Of a stretch of DNA of 64,000 nt, positions 37,049 through 45,923 are shown in pieces (position 1 is the stretch's first letter; each line of letters opens with the position of its first letter). Below the pieces are notes generated by a model, which searched no databases, was not told the origin of the DNA, and worked only from the letters and a program-made list of their open reading frames with translations. The stretch lies in the NCBI RefSeq assembly GCF_028747985.1, contig NZ_CP118108.1, positions 2,113,501-2,177,500 on the forward strand, written 5' to 3'. Source of the stretch: Paenibacillus urinalis (GTDB taxonomy: Bacteria > Bacillota > Bacilli > Paenibacillales > Paenibacillaceae). The position numbers and the translations under genes were made by a program.

Positions 37049-38212
37049 ATGTATCAAGTGCTTATAGCTGACGATGAAATTTTAGATCTTGAGGGGATGT
37101 TAAGGTTTATCCCATGGGATAATTTAGGGATTCAAATTGTCGATGCCGTGAACAATGGCTTCGATGCCCTGGAAGTCATTAGAAATCAGGCAATCGACAT
37201 TCTGGTCACTGACGTACATATGCCTGGCATGTCAGGAATTGAGCTTGCACGAACGGCGTTAACGTTGAACAAAGATTTGAAGCTTATTTTTGTCAGCGGC
37301 TATCAAGATTTTCGGTATGTGAAGGAAGCGCTGACACTTCATGCATACAGTTACGTCCTGAAGCCAATGGACGATATGGAGCTTGTATCCGTGCTTAAGC
37401 AAATTACGAGCGAACTGGATGAGCAATATCTTCGGTCCGAGCTCGACCATAAGTTCAGTGAGGCCGCGATACAAACGATTGAATATCATATTATGGGTGG
37501 ACGTATTAACGTAACAGAGCAGCATCCTGCCATTTCACATATTAATGTGGACAGTGAGGAGCTGTTTTTTGATAAGCCCCTTGACCTGCTGGTTACCTAT
37601 CTGCTTGCTCAAGATAAAGACATGGTTCAAACGCAAATTAGCAGCCTTCTGGAGCCGGTACACAGACTTAATCTGCTGTCGCAGCTTCATTTTATAGTGA
37701 TTTCTTTATTAATTAAAATCGATCATTACGTAAGGACGAGGCTTGGTTATCCGGAGGGGTTTATTCCGCTGGGAGAACGTGACGTGGAGACAATTAAGAG
37801 CAAAGGTTCACTAGCTGAATTAGTAAGCTGGCTGTCGAAGCATCTCATGGATCTGTTTGACATCAGCAATCATCCGAGGCTGAAGCAAAAAAAACATACC
37901 AAGATTGTCGGCCAGATTATTGAATATGTAGAAGCACATCTTCATTTAAATGTTACCCTGCGTGAGGTTGCAGATGAGTTAAGCTTCTCGCCTAATTACC
38001 TGGGAGCCATATTTAAGGAAGAGACCGGAAAGAGCTATAACGAGTACATCGTGAATTTAAGGATGGAAAAGGCATGTCATCTCCTCAAAGATCCAAAGAT
38101 CAAGGTCTATGAAGTAGCAGATCGAGTAGGCTACAGGTATATGCCTTATTTCAGCAAGCAGTTTAAAGAAACCTATGGAATGACCCCAGTAGAGTATCGC
38201 AGAAAAGCATAA
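37049..38212 (+). CDS. YesN-type response regulator with AraC domain (cluster 1)
   Basis: This 387-residue response regulator has an N-terminal receiver with acidic pocket ADDE, phospho-acceptor Asp in LVTDVHMPG (about residue 54) and conserved Lys in LKPMDD. A poorly conserved middle and a C-terminal AraC double helix-turn-helix follow (LREVADELSFSPNYLGAIFK ... VYEVADRVGYRYMPYFSKQF). ATG 37049 follows CAGGGAGTG. It probably activates the cluster 1 importer. Confidence 0.92.
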   Translation: MYQVLIADDEILDLEGMLRFIPWDNLGIQIVDAVNNGFDALEVIRNQAIDILVTDVHMPGMSGIELARTALTLNKDLKLIFVSGYQDFRYVKEALTLHAYSYVLKPMDDMELVSVLKQITSELDEQYLRSELDHKFSEAAIQTIEYHIMGGRINVTEQHPAISHINVDSEELFFDKPLDLLVTYLLAQDKDMVQTQISSLLEPVHRLNLLSQLHFIVISLLIKIDHYVRTRLGYPEGFIPLGERDVETIKSKGSLAELVSWLSKHLMDLFDISNHPRLKQKKHTKIVGQIIEYVEAHLHLNVTLREVADELSFSPNYLGAIFKEETGKSYNEYIVNLRMEKACHLLKDPKIKVYEVADRVGYRYMPYFSKQFKETYGMTPVEYRRKA

Positions 38213-38232
38213 TATAGAACGGGGCTTTATAT

Positions 38233-39990
38233 ATGTACAATCATAAGCCGAAATTTCTTCCATTTGGTTGGAAGCTGCTCATTTCATATTTAATACTTAT
38301 CATCCTTCCTGTCGCAATCCTCGGTTACACTGCGAATGCAATATTAGTAGAATCCATGCTGACTCAAACGAGAAATAACCTGCAAGGCACCTTGTCCCAG
38401 ATGAGGGATAATGTAAGGTATAAGCTCGAAGATACAGGAAGAATTGCAGATATGCTCTATTATGACGAAACACTGGCCCTAAATTTAATGCGTTATGAAG
38501 AAGGGTGGATCAGCTATGAGACGACATCGACGATTCTTCTGCCCAAATTCAGACAAGCGGTCGAATCCACCAATCAGAAATTATGGTTGTCTATATATTT
38601 AAAAGATGATAATCTTCCAGAAATTTATTATGACTCTGGTGATATCGATTTGCTGCGGGTTAAACAGCAGTATTTTGATGTATATCATATCAGCCGCATA
38701 CAGAATGAAGAATGGTATAAGGATTTTCCCAAAGAACAATACGGTAAGACGCAGACTTGGACACAGGTAGACGATGATAGTAAATTCGGAAGAATCTCAC
38801 TTCTTCGGCGTCTTGTGAACACGATGAACCCTCTTGATCTGAAGGAGATCGGTTTTGTACGCGGCAGTGTCTATCTCTCCGAGCTGTTTGCAAGTCTTGA
38901 TTACCAAAAAATTGGACCGGGAAGTCTGCTCCAAGTGGTTGACCAAGGAGGCAGCACGATGTATTCCTCCGGGGAGATCCAAACAGAGAAGCACAGCAGA
39001 CAGCCCATTGAGAGCAGATCGGGTCACCTGCTTATTACGGAACAGCTGCCGGAGCTGGGATGGACGATTAATGCTTATGTTCCGCAGGATTTGCTTGAGA
39101 TTGGTGTGCAAAAGGTCAATCAAATGACTTTGTTTATCAGCCTGTTATTCGTTGTTCTTATCAGTGCGGTAGCCGGATATATTTCCCGCTTTTTCTCCAG
39201 AAGGTTTGCCAAAGTCATCTCTGTACTTACGATGTTCCAGCAAGGTGATTTTCACAAGAGGATAGCATACAAAGGTAATGATGAATTTGCCATTATTGCA
39301 GATGCACTGAATCGAATGGGGGAGCAAACTGAACGTTTAATTGAAGAAGTATACGAGACCAATCTTAAGAAAAAGCAAGCAGAATTGGAATCGTTACAGG
39401 CTCAGATTAACCCTCATTTTTTGTATAATACATTGTCGTCGATTAGCCGTTTAGCGAAGTTTGGCCGTGTAGAGCAGCAGCATCAGATGATTATGAATCT
39501 GGCCAAATTCTACAGATTGACCTTAAATGATGGAAGAACGATTATCACGATTCATGATGAGCTTGATCAGGTGAAGGCATACCTGGATATTCAAAAAGTG
39601 AAGTATGGAGATCGACTTGATGTGGACTATTGTATTGATCCCGAAATTTTAAAGTTTAATACAATTAAGCTGATCATCCAGCCGTTCATCGAAAATGCAC
39701 TGGAGCATGCGTGGGTTGGCGATCGAATCTATATTCGAGTCATTGGCGAATTAAAGGATGAGCATATTCTGCTTCAGATTATCGATGATGGCGTCGGCAT
39801 GAAGGAGACATACGCTGCCCAGCTGCTGCAATCGCGGGATGAACGACAGAAGGGCTATGGCATTCTTAATGTGCACAGGCGAATTCAGTTGTCCTTCGGA
39901 GATGAGTATGGCGTATCCATCTACAGCCGTCCCGGCATAGGAACGAACATCTCAATTACCATTCCAATCCAAGAAAAGAACGTTATTTGA
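38233..39990 (+). CDS. YesM-type sensor histidine kinase (cluster 1)
   Basis: This 585-residue two-transmembrane kinase has membrane segments near residues 15-37 and 295-318, an extracellular sensor between them, HAMP, the His_kinase phosphorylation stretch INPHFLYNTLSSISRL, and an ATPase domain with FIENALEHAW (N box) and IDDGVGMKE (G1). It starts 20 bases after the regulator. Probably senses a sugar, directly or through the binding lipoprotein. Confidence 0.92.
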   Translation: MYNHKPKFLPFGWKLLISYLILIILPVAILGYTANAILVESMLTQTRNNLQGTLSQMRDNVRYKLEDTGRIADMLYYDETLALNLMRYEEGWISYETTSTILLPKFRQAVESTNQKLWLSIYLKDDNLPEIYYDSGDIDLLRVKQQYFDVYHISRIQNEEWYKDFPKEQYGKTQTWTQVDDDSKFGRISLLRRLVNTMNPLDLKEIGFVRGSVYLSELFASLDYQKIGPGSLLQVVDQGGSTMYSSGEIQTEKHSRQPIESRSGHLLITEQLPELGWTINAYVPQDLLEIGVQKVNQMTLFISLLFVVLISAVAGYISRFFSRRFAKVISVLTMFQQGDFHKRIAYKGNDEFAIIADALNRMGEQTERLIEEVYETNLKKKQAELESLQAQINPHFLYNTLSSISRLAKFGRVEQQHQMIMNLAKFYRLTLNDGRTIITIHDELDQVKAYLDIQKVKYGDRLDVDYCIDPEILKFNTIKLIIQPFIENALEHAWVGDRIYIRVIGELKDEHILLQIIDDGVGMKETYAAQLLQSRDERQKGYGILNVHRRIQLSFGDEYGVSIYSRPGIGTNISITIPIQEKNVI

Positions 39991-40072
39991 CCAAGTATGA
40001 TAGATTTTGGTTGATCTTTCCACAGCTTTCCGAGTAACATAAATGTAAGAAAGCAAAAAGGAGAGACAAGGT

Positions 40073-40573
40073 ATGCAGGAGCATCGGCTGCTGGATAGTG
40101 AGCATTCTAAAGAATTGTTCTCTTATTACGGTTTGGCGGTATATTACTCACAGGCTTTAGAACAACAACTCGTCAATTTGCTGGTGCTTATGAAGCTCAC
40201 GCAAGGAAAGGTCAGCCCCGAGGAAGAGTTAACTTCTTTATACTATAAGAAATTAGGGAACTCCCTCGGACAGCTGGTTAATGAAATACAGCACAATTTC
40301 GCTTTTACAGAAGAGGAAAGCGCCCTTCTTAATAATATTTGGAAGAAACGGAATTACATTGTGCATGATTATTTCAAGGAACGCATTCTGGAGACATTCA
40401 GCAGTGAAGGCCGCAGCCAGATGATTGAAGAGCTGATAGAATTTAAGGATCAGGCTCAGAATCTGGAGCAGAAGCTGTTATATTACACGAGGGAATTGCT
40501 AAATTCCCTTGAGCTGGAGGAAGAGGAGATCGATCAAGATCCGAGCGATGAAGATTCGAACACACAGGAGTAA
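40073..40573 (+). CDS. Hypothetical protein with a possible HEPN-like motif
   Basis: This 166-residue, all-helical, acidic protein is not one I recognise by family. Residues about 98-108 read KKRNYIVHDYF, which fits the R-x4-H motif of HEPN RNase/nucleotide-binding domains. An N-terminal segment YYGLAVYYSQALEQQLVNLL and an acidic tail are also seen. No MNT nucleotidyltransferase antitoxin is adjacent. ATG 40073 follows AAGGAGAG. The downstream gene overlaps its end, suggesting co-expression. Confidence 0.6.
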   Translation: MQEHRLLDSEHSKELFSYYGLAVYYSQALEQQLVNLLVLMKLTQGKVSPEEELTSLYYKKLGNSLGQLVNEIQHNFAFTEEESALLNNIWKKRNYIVHDYFKERILETFSSEGRSQMIEELIEFKDQAQNLEQKLLYYTRELLNSLELEEEEIDQDPSDEDSNTQE

Positions 40574-41168
40574 CAAATGGAGAACCATACGATACGCTTG
40601 TGTCCTAATAACAGGAATCTTATTTGTCTGGATGTGCATGACAATGTGGGAGATTGTCTCTTACAGTCATGAGGACCATCGGCGTCACGGCGATACAGCG
40701 GTTGTACTCGGTGCAGCGGTTTATGGCCATTCACCTTCACCTGTGTTTCAATCCCGAATTGATCATGCCATTCATTTATATCAAACCGGCGATGCGGATA
40801 CGATGATATTTACAGGTGGTAGAAGTGAGAAGGACGCCCCTGCGGAATCTGAAGTAGGTCGAAGATACGCAATTCAACATGGAGTAGCACCTGAGGATAT
40901 CTACATAGAGGATGTCTCACGCATTACAGAAACAAATTTGATTCAAGCAAAAAAGCTGGGAGATGCTCAGCTCATCAGTACCTACACGCTGGTAAGTGAT
41001 CCACTGCATATGAAGCGTGCCGTGGTCATTGCTGAACAGCTTGGGATGGATGTGATATCCTCTCCAACGCCGAATTCAAGATATCAGAGTCTTCGTACAA
41101 AGGTTCCTTTCTTAATGAGAGAAACGTTTTTGCTGATGGGATATCGAGTCATTCAGTGGATAAAATAA
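40548..41168 (+). CDS. SanA/YdcF-family (DUF218) membrane protein
   Basis: This 206-residue DUF218 protein of the SanA/ElyC/YdcF group is implicated in envelope integrity. There is one N-terminal membrane segment (ACVLITGILFVWMCMTMW), then VVLGAAVYGHSPSPVFQSRI, FTGGRSEKDAPAESEVGRRY and DPLHMKRA, typical of the domain. I chose ATG 40548, which overlaps the preceding gene by 26 bases; the ribosome site is weak, so coupling is likely. Confidence 0.82.
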   Translation: MKIRTHRSNKWRTIRYACVLITGILFVWMCMTMWEIVSYSHEDHRRHGDTAVVLGAAVYGHSPSPVFQSRIDHAIHLYQTGDADTMIFTGGRSEKDAPAESEVGRRYAIQHGVAPEDIYIEDVSRITETNLIQAKKLGDAQLISTYTLVSDPLHMKRAVVIAEQLGMDVISSPTPNSRYQSLRTKVPFLMRETFLLMGYRVIQWIK

Positions 41169-41203
41169 CTCTCTTGCGATATTTCGCAAGAGAGTTATTT
41201 TTG
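41167..41203. terminator. Bidirectional terminator between convergent genes
   Basis: AACTCTCTTGCGA and TCGCAAGAGAGTT are perfect 13-base arms around TATT, with ATTTTTG on the right and an A-rich stretch on the left. It serves the SanA-like gene and the convergent exporter operon. Confidence 0.92.
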
Positions 41204-41245
41204 TTGTGTTATTTACGATTTTTCTGAACCGAAAGCATCGGCTTC

Positions 41246-43309
41246 TTAAGCATTACCCAATACTCCTGCGATACTGTGTGTATTCGCAGTCGTTTCAGAT
41301 GCTCCAGTGCCATGCTGCAGCTGATACATTTGATAGTACCGGCCGCCCTTCTCCATGAGCTCGTCATGTGAGCCGCTTTCCACAATTTCTCCTTTATGCA
41401 GAACCAGAATCTGATCTGCATTGCGGATCGTTGATAGACGGTGCGCAATGATGAAGGTTGTTCTTCCTTTTTTCAATACCTCAAGTGCCTCTTGAATAAT
41501 GGCTTCGGTTTCAGTATCAATATTCGCTGTTGCTTCATCGAGAATTAGGATCGCCGGATCATAGGCAAGCGCCCTGGCAAAAGATATCAACTGACGCTGC
41601 CCCGCAGACAGGGTGCTTCCTTTCTCAACAACCGGTTCATCAAACCCTTGAGGCAAATGAGCGAGCAGCTGCTCTGCGCCTACATCCCGGAGGGCTTTGA
41701 CGACGGTTTCCCTTGCTATTTTTTTATCCCCAAGACTGACGTTGGAGGCAATCGTGCCTGTAAAGAGATAAGGGTCCTGAAGTACGATCCCCATGTGCTC
41801 ACGCAGCCATTGTTTGGGAAGCTCTTGTACATTCTTGCCGTCTATGGTGATTGTGCCTTTCTGCGGATCATAGAACCGGAACAGCAGGTTAATGATTGAG
41901 CTCTTGCCGGAGCCAGTGTGACCGACCAGGGCAACGGTTTGCCCTTGCTTTGCTTCGAAGGAAATATTTTTAAGCACATAGTCTCGCTTGTAAGCAAAGG
42001 ATACGTCCTTGAATTCTACATTTCCAAGATATCTCGGCATTGAACCGTCGGTGACATCCTCGCCTTTTTCATCCATGAGCTCAAATACACGGCCTGCGGA
42101 TACCATGGAGGAATCGAGGTTTGCGAGTTGATTGACCATACCTGTAATCGGCTGGAAGAGACGTCCGAGAACATCGACAAATGCATATAAAACACCCAGT
42201 GAAATAATGCTTGTGCCGTCAATGGAGCCTGCACCGAAATAGAGCAGAATGATGGCAAAGGCCAGATTACGAAGAACGTTAACCAGGTTGTGGGAAGTGA
42301 AGGCGTTCAGATTCAGCATTTTGTTCTGATGCTTCATATAGTCTTCGTTTAATGCTTCAAATTCCTCATATGTTTTCTTCTGGCGACGGAACACACGGAT
42401 GATGGACATGCCTTGGATGGATTCGTTGATCATCGCATTGATCTCACTCAAGCGGGAGCGGATCACCGTATTGTATTTTGTAGCAAATTTCCGGTATAGC
42501 ACAATCCAGGCAATAAGGAGCGGAACAACAAACAAAGAAATAAGACCGAGCCTTACATCCAGGATAAACAGGGCAATGTAAACTCCAATCATGTTGATAA
42601 TCCCTGAGAAGAAGTTGGAGAGAACAGCGACAAATAAATCTTTGACGGCTTCTGTATCGTTCGTTATTCGAGAAACGACTTTACCTGCCGGCAGATTATC
42701 AAAAAAATGAACCGGAAGCCTTTGTATATGTGCATAAACATCCCTGCGCAGAGCTTGTATGACCTTGTTCGCTGAGGATTGCAGCCAGTAGGTCTTCCCG
42801 AATTCCATGACGATGGCAACGATCAGGAATACAAAGTACAGTCCAATCAGTTTGTAGATTCCAGGCAGCTCGGGTTTGTAAAAAGCGAACAGCTCACTGG
42901 CACGAAGCGGAGTGGCCTGGTATGTTGCCGTCTGATCGCCTCTTGTTATAGTCATCTCACCGTTGGAGTAAGAACGCTCTCCTCCTTCAATGGTGACAGG
43001 TTCATCGATCAGGTAGAAGGTGCGTCCGCTCTGGAGCACACGAATTTCGTCCCCACGGGCCTCACCCGCTTCAAATCGATCACCGCGTTTAAAATATTGA
43101 TCATTATACAAGACAGATTCGTCGCCGGGAGCCGCTTCATAATAAGGCTTTTCAATGGCGAGAACGTGATTGTCAATCATGTTCTTGGCGATGAATGGGC
43201 CGGCCAGATCAGCTGCAACACCAATAGCGAGCATGATTAGAGCCGCGATAAATGTCCCTTTTGATTTTAGTGCATATTCATATAATCGTTTAGCGGTGCT
43301 TTTTTTCAT
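41246..43309 (-). CDS. bmrD: Multidrug ABC half-exporter, BmrD (YheH) type
   Basis: This 687-residue half-transporter has a six-helix membrane domain, with an inserted extracellular loop after helix 1 (residues about 35-130), then the nucleotide-binding domain. Walker A is GHTGSGKS, the signature is LSAGQRQ (altered from LSGGQ), and Walker B plus catalytic Glu is ILILDEATANID. A canonical Glu with a degenerate signature is the pattern of BmrD, the catalytically competent subunit of BmrCD. ATG 43309 follows AAGGAGGTG, 17 bases after bmrC. Confidence 0.9.
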   Translation of the reverse strand: MKKSTAKRLYEYALKSKGTFIAALIMLAIGVAADLAGPFIAKNMIDNHVLAIEKPYYEAAPGDESVLYNDQYFKRGDRFEAGEARGDEIRVLQSGRTFYLIDEPVTIEGGERSYSNGEMTITRGDQTATYQATPLRASELFAFYKPELPGIYKLIGLYFVFLIVAIVMEFGKTYWLQSSANKVIQALRRDVYAHIQRLPVHFFDNLPAGKVVSRITNDTEAVKDLFVAVLSNFFSGIINMIGVYIALFILDVRLGLISLFVVPLLIAWIVLYRKFATKYNTVIRSRLSEINAMINESIQGMSIIRVFRRQKKTYEEFEALNEDYMKHQNKMLNLNAFTSHNLVNVLRNLAFAIILLYFGAGSIDGTSIISLGVLYAFVDVLGRLFQPITGMVNQLANLDSSMVSAGRVFELMDEKGEDVTDGSMPRYLGNVEFKDVSFAYKRDYVLKNISFEAKQGQTVALVGHTGSGKSSIINLLFRFYDPQKGTITIDGKNVQELPKQWLREHMGIVLQDPYLFTGTIASNVSLGDKKIARETVVKALRDVGAEQLLAHLPQGFDEPVVEKGSTLSAGQRQLISFARALAYDPAILILDEATANIDTETEAIIQEALEVLKKGRTTFIIAHRLSTIRNADQILVLHKGEIVESGSHDELMEKGGRYYQMYQLQHGTGASETTANTHSIAGVLGNA

Positions 43310-43326
43310 TGGATTGGCACACCTCC

Positions 43327-45072
43327 TTAACCTTCTAAATTGGATTCGACTTGCTGTCGTTCATATTGCTCGCGGTACCAGCCGTTCTGCTGAATCAATT
43401 CATCATGTGTACCTTGTTCAGTAATGATGCCTTGATCTAGAACAATGATATAGTCCGCATGCTCTATCGCAGATAGGCGGTGGGTTGAGATTAATGTTGT
43501 TTTGCTCTCGCGTTTATCGCGGATATTCTCAATAATTCGAGCTTCTGTTCTGGCATCGACCGCAGATAAGGCATCATCGAGAATTAGAATATCCGGGTCA
43601 GATATAAAAGCTCTGGCGAGAGATACACGCTGCTTCTGTCCGCCGGATAGAGCGATACCTTTTTCACCAACTAATGTATCCAGCCCATCTGATAATGTGC
43701 CAAGGTCACCATCAAATGCAGCAGTTCGAATGGCCTCCATAATGACATTATCTGCTGCTCCCGGTTTACCGAACTGTATGTTCTCTCTTACCGTTTTGGA
43801 GAACAGAATTTGCTCTTGGGGAACGTAGCCGATCCAGCTGTGCAGCTGATCTTTGGTTATGTCATCAATGGAAGCCCCGCCGATGAGCAGCTCCCCTGAT
43901 CCAGAAGGATACTCATGCAAAATTTGCTTTAGCAGGGTCGATTTGCCGCTTCCTGTACGCCCGACAACCCCGAGGGTCTGTCCTTGTTTGATCTTAATAT
44001 TGATATTGGTCAAATTGTCTACCGTTGAAGTAGGATAGCGGAAAGTTAACTGCTTCATTTCGATGCGATCAGGCTTATTCACTTGAACAGGCTGTTCTGC
44101 ATCCTCGACGTCAGGTTTTACATACAGTGTCTCGTTTACCCGGTCAAGAGAGGCGTTGCCTCGCTGCATAATATTGATGAGTTCACCAATGGCAAACATT
44201 GGCCAGATCATCATCCCTAAATACATATTGAAGGATACGAGATCCCCAAGCGTAATCTCATTCTGAAATACAAGATAAGTACCATATCCAAGACCGATAA
44301 TATAACTGAGTCCAACAAACAAGCGAATGGTCGGCTCAAAGAAAGCATCGAGCTTGGCGACCGCGAGATTCTTGCGGTAAACGTCATCAGTAATATCGTT
44401 AAAACGTTCTTCATCGTGACGTTCCTGTACATAAGCGCGAATAACTCGAACGCCAGCCACGGATTCAAGAACCTGGTCATTCATATCTCCAAATGCATCC
44501 TGTGCTAGCGTATATCGTTCATGCACTTTCTTACCGTATATCATCATGGCAATGGCGATAAAAGGCAGAGGCAGAACTGCAGCTAATGTCAATTTCCAGC
44601 TCACAAGGAATCCCATCGCTAATAGTACTGTGGCGAGATATGCAGTGGAGTCTGTCAGTGTCAGCATCCCGAAGCCTGCGGTCATGGCGACAGAACGAAG
44701 ATCATTCGTCGCCTTCGCCATCAAGTCACCCGTACGATTCCGCTCGAAGAATGGCGGCGTCATTCGAAGCAGGTGCCCCATATATTTTGAACGCAGGAGC
44801 TTCTCCACAAGATTGGCCCCGCCAAACAACTTGTGCATCCATACATATGTAATGAGGTAGATGATCAACAGCATGCCGAGAATAAAGAAAATATAAGTGA
44901 GGAGAGAAGACCAAGTAATTGAGCCAGTAACGATGTCGTCGACGGCAATGCCGAGTACTCTTGGAGGAACGAGTTCTAAGACACCAACGAGAATAAGCAG
45001 AAGCATACCGACTGCATATCGCCTTCGTTCTTGCTTGAAATACCAGCCTAAATTTTTTAATACAGCGAACAA
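43327..45072 (-). CDS. bmrC: Multidrug ABC half-exporter, BmrC (YheI) type
   Basis: This 581-residue half-transporter, starting LFAVLKNLGWYFKQE, has six membrane helices and a nucleotide-binding domain with Walker A GRTGSGKST, canonical signature LSGGQKQR, and Walker B ILILDDALSAVD where Asp replaces the catalytic Glu. This is the degenerate-site subunit, as BmrC is in B. subtilis. TTG 45072 follows GGAAGGG at good spacing; the open frame upstream to 45246 spans the attenuator and is leader RNA. A leader peptide and terminator precede it. Confidence 0.9.
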   Translation of the reverse strand: MFAVLKNLGWYFKQERRRYAVGMLLLILVGVLELVPPRVLGIAVDDIVTGSITWSSLLTYIFFILGMLLIIYLITYVWMHKLFGGANLVEKLLRSKYMGHLLRMTPPFFERNRTGDLMAKATNDLRSVAMTAGFGMLTLTDSTAYLATVLLAMGFLVSWKLTLAAVLPLPFIAIAMMIYGKKVHERYTLAQDAFGDMNDQVLESVAGVRVIRAYVQERHDEERFNDITDDVYRKNLAVAKLDAFFEPTIRLFVGLSYIIGLGYGTYLVFQNEITLGDLVSFNMYLGMMIWPMFAIGELINIMQRGNASLDRVNETLYVKPDVEDAEQPVQVNKPDRIEMKQLTFRYPTSTVDNLTNINIKIKQGQTLGVVGRTGSGKSTLLKQILHEYPSGSGELLIGGASIDDITKDQLHSWIGYVPQEQILFSKTVRENIQFGKPGAADNVIMEAIRTAAFDGDLGTLSDGLDTLVGEKGIALSGGQKQRVSLARAFISDPDILILDDALSAVDARTEARIIENIRDKRESKTTLISTHRLSAIEHADYIIVLDQGIITEQGTHDELIQQNGWYREQYERQQVESNLEG

Positions 45073-45146
45073 GTAAATCCCTTCCTTTCCTATCTGAGAA
45101 TGTGACACGATTCTTCTTCTAGCAGTGAAAATACCGATTGAAGCGA

Positions 45147-45204
45147 CAAAAAAGGCACACCGCTTTCGCAAACGGTATGCCTCATTATTTATCAGGTTCA
45201 TACG
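45147..45204 (-). promoter_or_regulatory. Attenuator (terminator/antiterminator) in the bmrCD leader
   Basis: On the minus strand AGGCATACCGTTT (45182-45170) pairs with AAGCGGTGTGCCT and is followed by TTTTTT, 75 bases before the bmrC start. Just upstream CGTATGAACCT (45204-45194) can instead pair with AGGCATACCG, excluding the terminator. A further stem ACGCA/TGCGT could hold that antiterminator. This is a three-part attenuator by eye. Confidence 0.75.
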
Positions 45205-45271
45205 CAGCAAAGTCACGTGCGTGAGCAGAACTGCGGGTGAATTCATGTAGAAGTGTATTCAAATAAACATT

Positions 45272-45358
45272 TTAAAACGTGTGAATTATCTTCCATCTAC
45301 CTGGCTGCTCTATATGAAGTTGTCTGAGCTGTAGTGCGTAATCATTCAGATTAATCAT
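45272..45358 (-). CDS. Leader peptide of the bmrCD operon (28 residues)
   Basis: A 28-codon frame starts at ATG 45358 after AAAGGGTGACTCT and stops at 45272, 90 bases before the attenuator stem. The product begins MINLNDYALQLRQ and ends GRWKIIHTF. In B. subtilis the equivalent exporter is preceded by the leader gene bmrB (yheJ), whose translation controls antitermination in response to ribosome-targeting antibiotics. Position, size and downstream attenuator support the same role here; sequence homology to BmrB was not tested. Confidence 0.7.
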   Translation of the reverse strand: MINLNDYALQLRQLHIEQPGRWKIIHTF

Positions 45359-45409
45359 TAGAGTCACCCTTTCATTTGGAATTGAATTCGTTAGGAATCG
45401 TATGAGAGG

Positions 45410-45438
45410 ATATTACCACTGGACTAAATATCTGTCAA
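45410..45438 (-). promoter_or_regulatory. Promoter of the bmrCD leader
   Basis: On the minus strand TTGACA (45438-45433), a 17-base spacer and TAATAT (45415-45410). Transcription should begin near 45403, about 45 bases before the leader peptide. Confidence 0.82.
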
Positions 45439-45501
45439 ACTTTTTTCACAATTTGGGTGTTTCAGATAAAGTCTGACAGCTCCTAACTACAGATCTGTCA
45501 T

Positions 45502-45530
45502 TTGTAATCTGAGCCCAAGGACGATATGAT
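45502..45530 (+). promoter_or_regulatory. Promoter of the HesB-like gene
   Basis: TTGTAA (45502-45507), a 17-base spacer and TATGAT (45525-45530), divergent from the bmrCD promoter. Confidence 0.6.
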
Positions 45531-45567
45531 AATATAGACACAAAACGATGAGGAGTTGACCTTTTAA

Positions 45568-45861
45568 ATGAGCATTCATGTGACGGAATCAGCCGCTAAC
45601 TGGTACAAAAAAGAGCTGGGTGTCAAAGATGGCGAAGCCATTCGCTTCTATGCCCGTTATAGTTCGGGCGGCGGGCTTCATCCGGGCTTCTCACTCGGTA
45701 TTTCAGTCGAACAGCCAGAGTATCCGGTGGAGAGTACAGAGGTGTCCGGTATTTTATTCTTTATGGAAGAGCACGATCATTGGTATCTGAAAGGACATCG
45801 TCTGGATGTGGGATATATTGAAGCAGAAGACGATATTATATACCGTTATGAAACTGAATAA
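45568..45861 (+). CDS. HesB/YneR-like protein without cluster cysteines
   Basis: This 97-residue protein of the HesB-like YneR group carries the fold signatures ITESAANWYKKEL-like and RFYARYSSGGGLHPGFSLGI. It has no cysteine, so it cannot bind an Fe-S cluster as IscA does. Function unknown. ATG 45568 follows GAGGAGTTG. Confidence 0.82.
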   Translation: MSIHVTESAANWYKKELGVKDGEAIRFYARYSSGGGLHPGFSLGISVEQPEYPVESTEVSGILFFMEEHDHWYLKGHRLDVGYIEAEDDIIYRYETE

Positions 45862-45923
45862 CGCATTATGAAGTAAATTGGATGGTTTACAGCGTTTATG
45901 CCTTTAAGGGAGGGGACGATGAG

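Noticed and set aside
45073..45246. 58-codon N-terminal extension of bmrC
   Set aside because: It spans the attenuator hairpins; the TTG at 45072 has a good ribosome site and gives the family-typical start.
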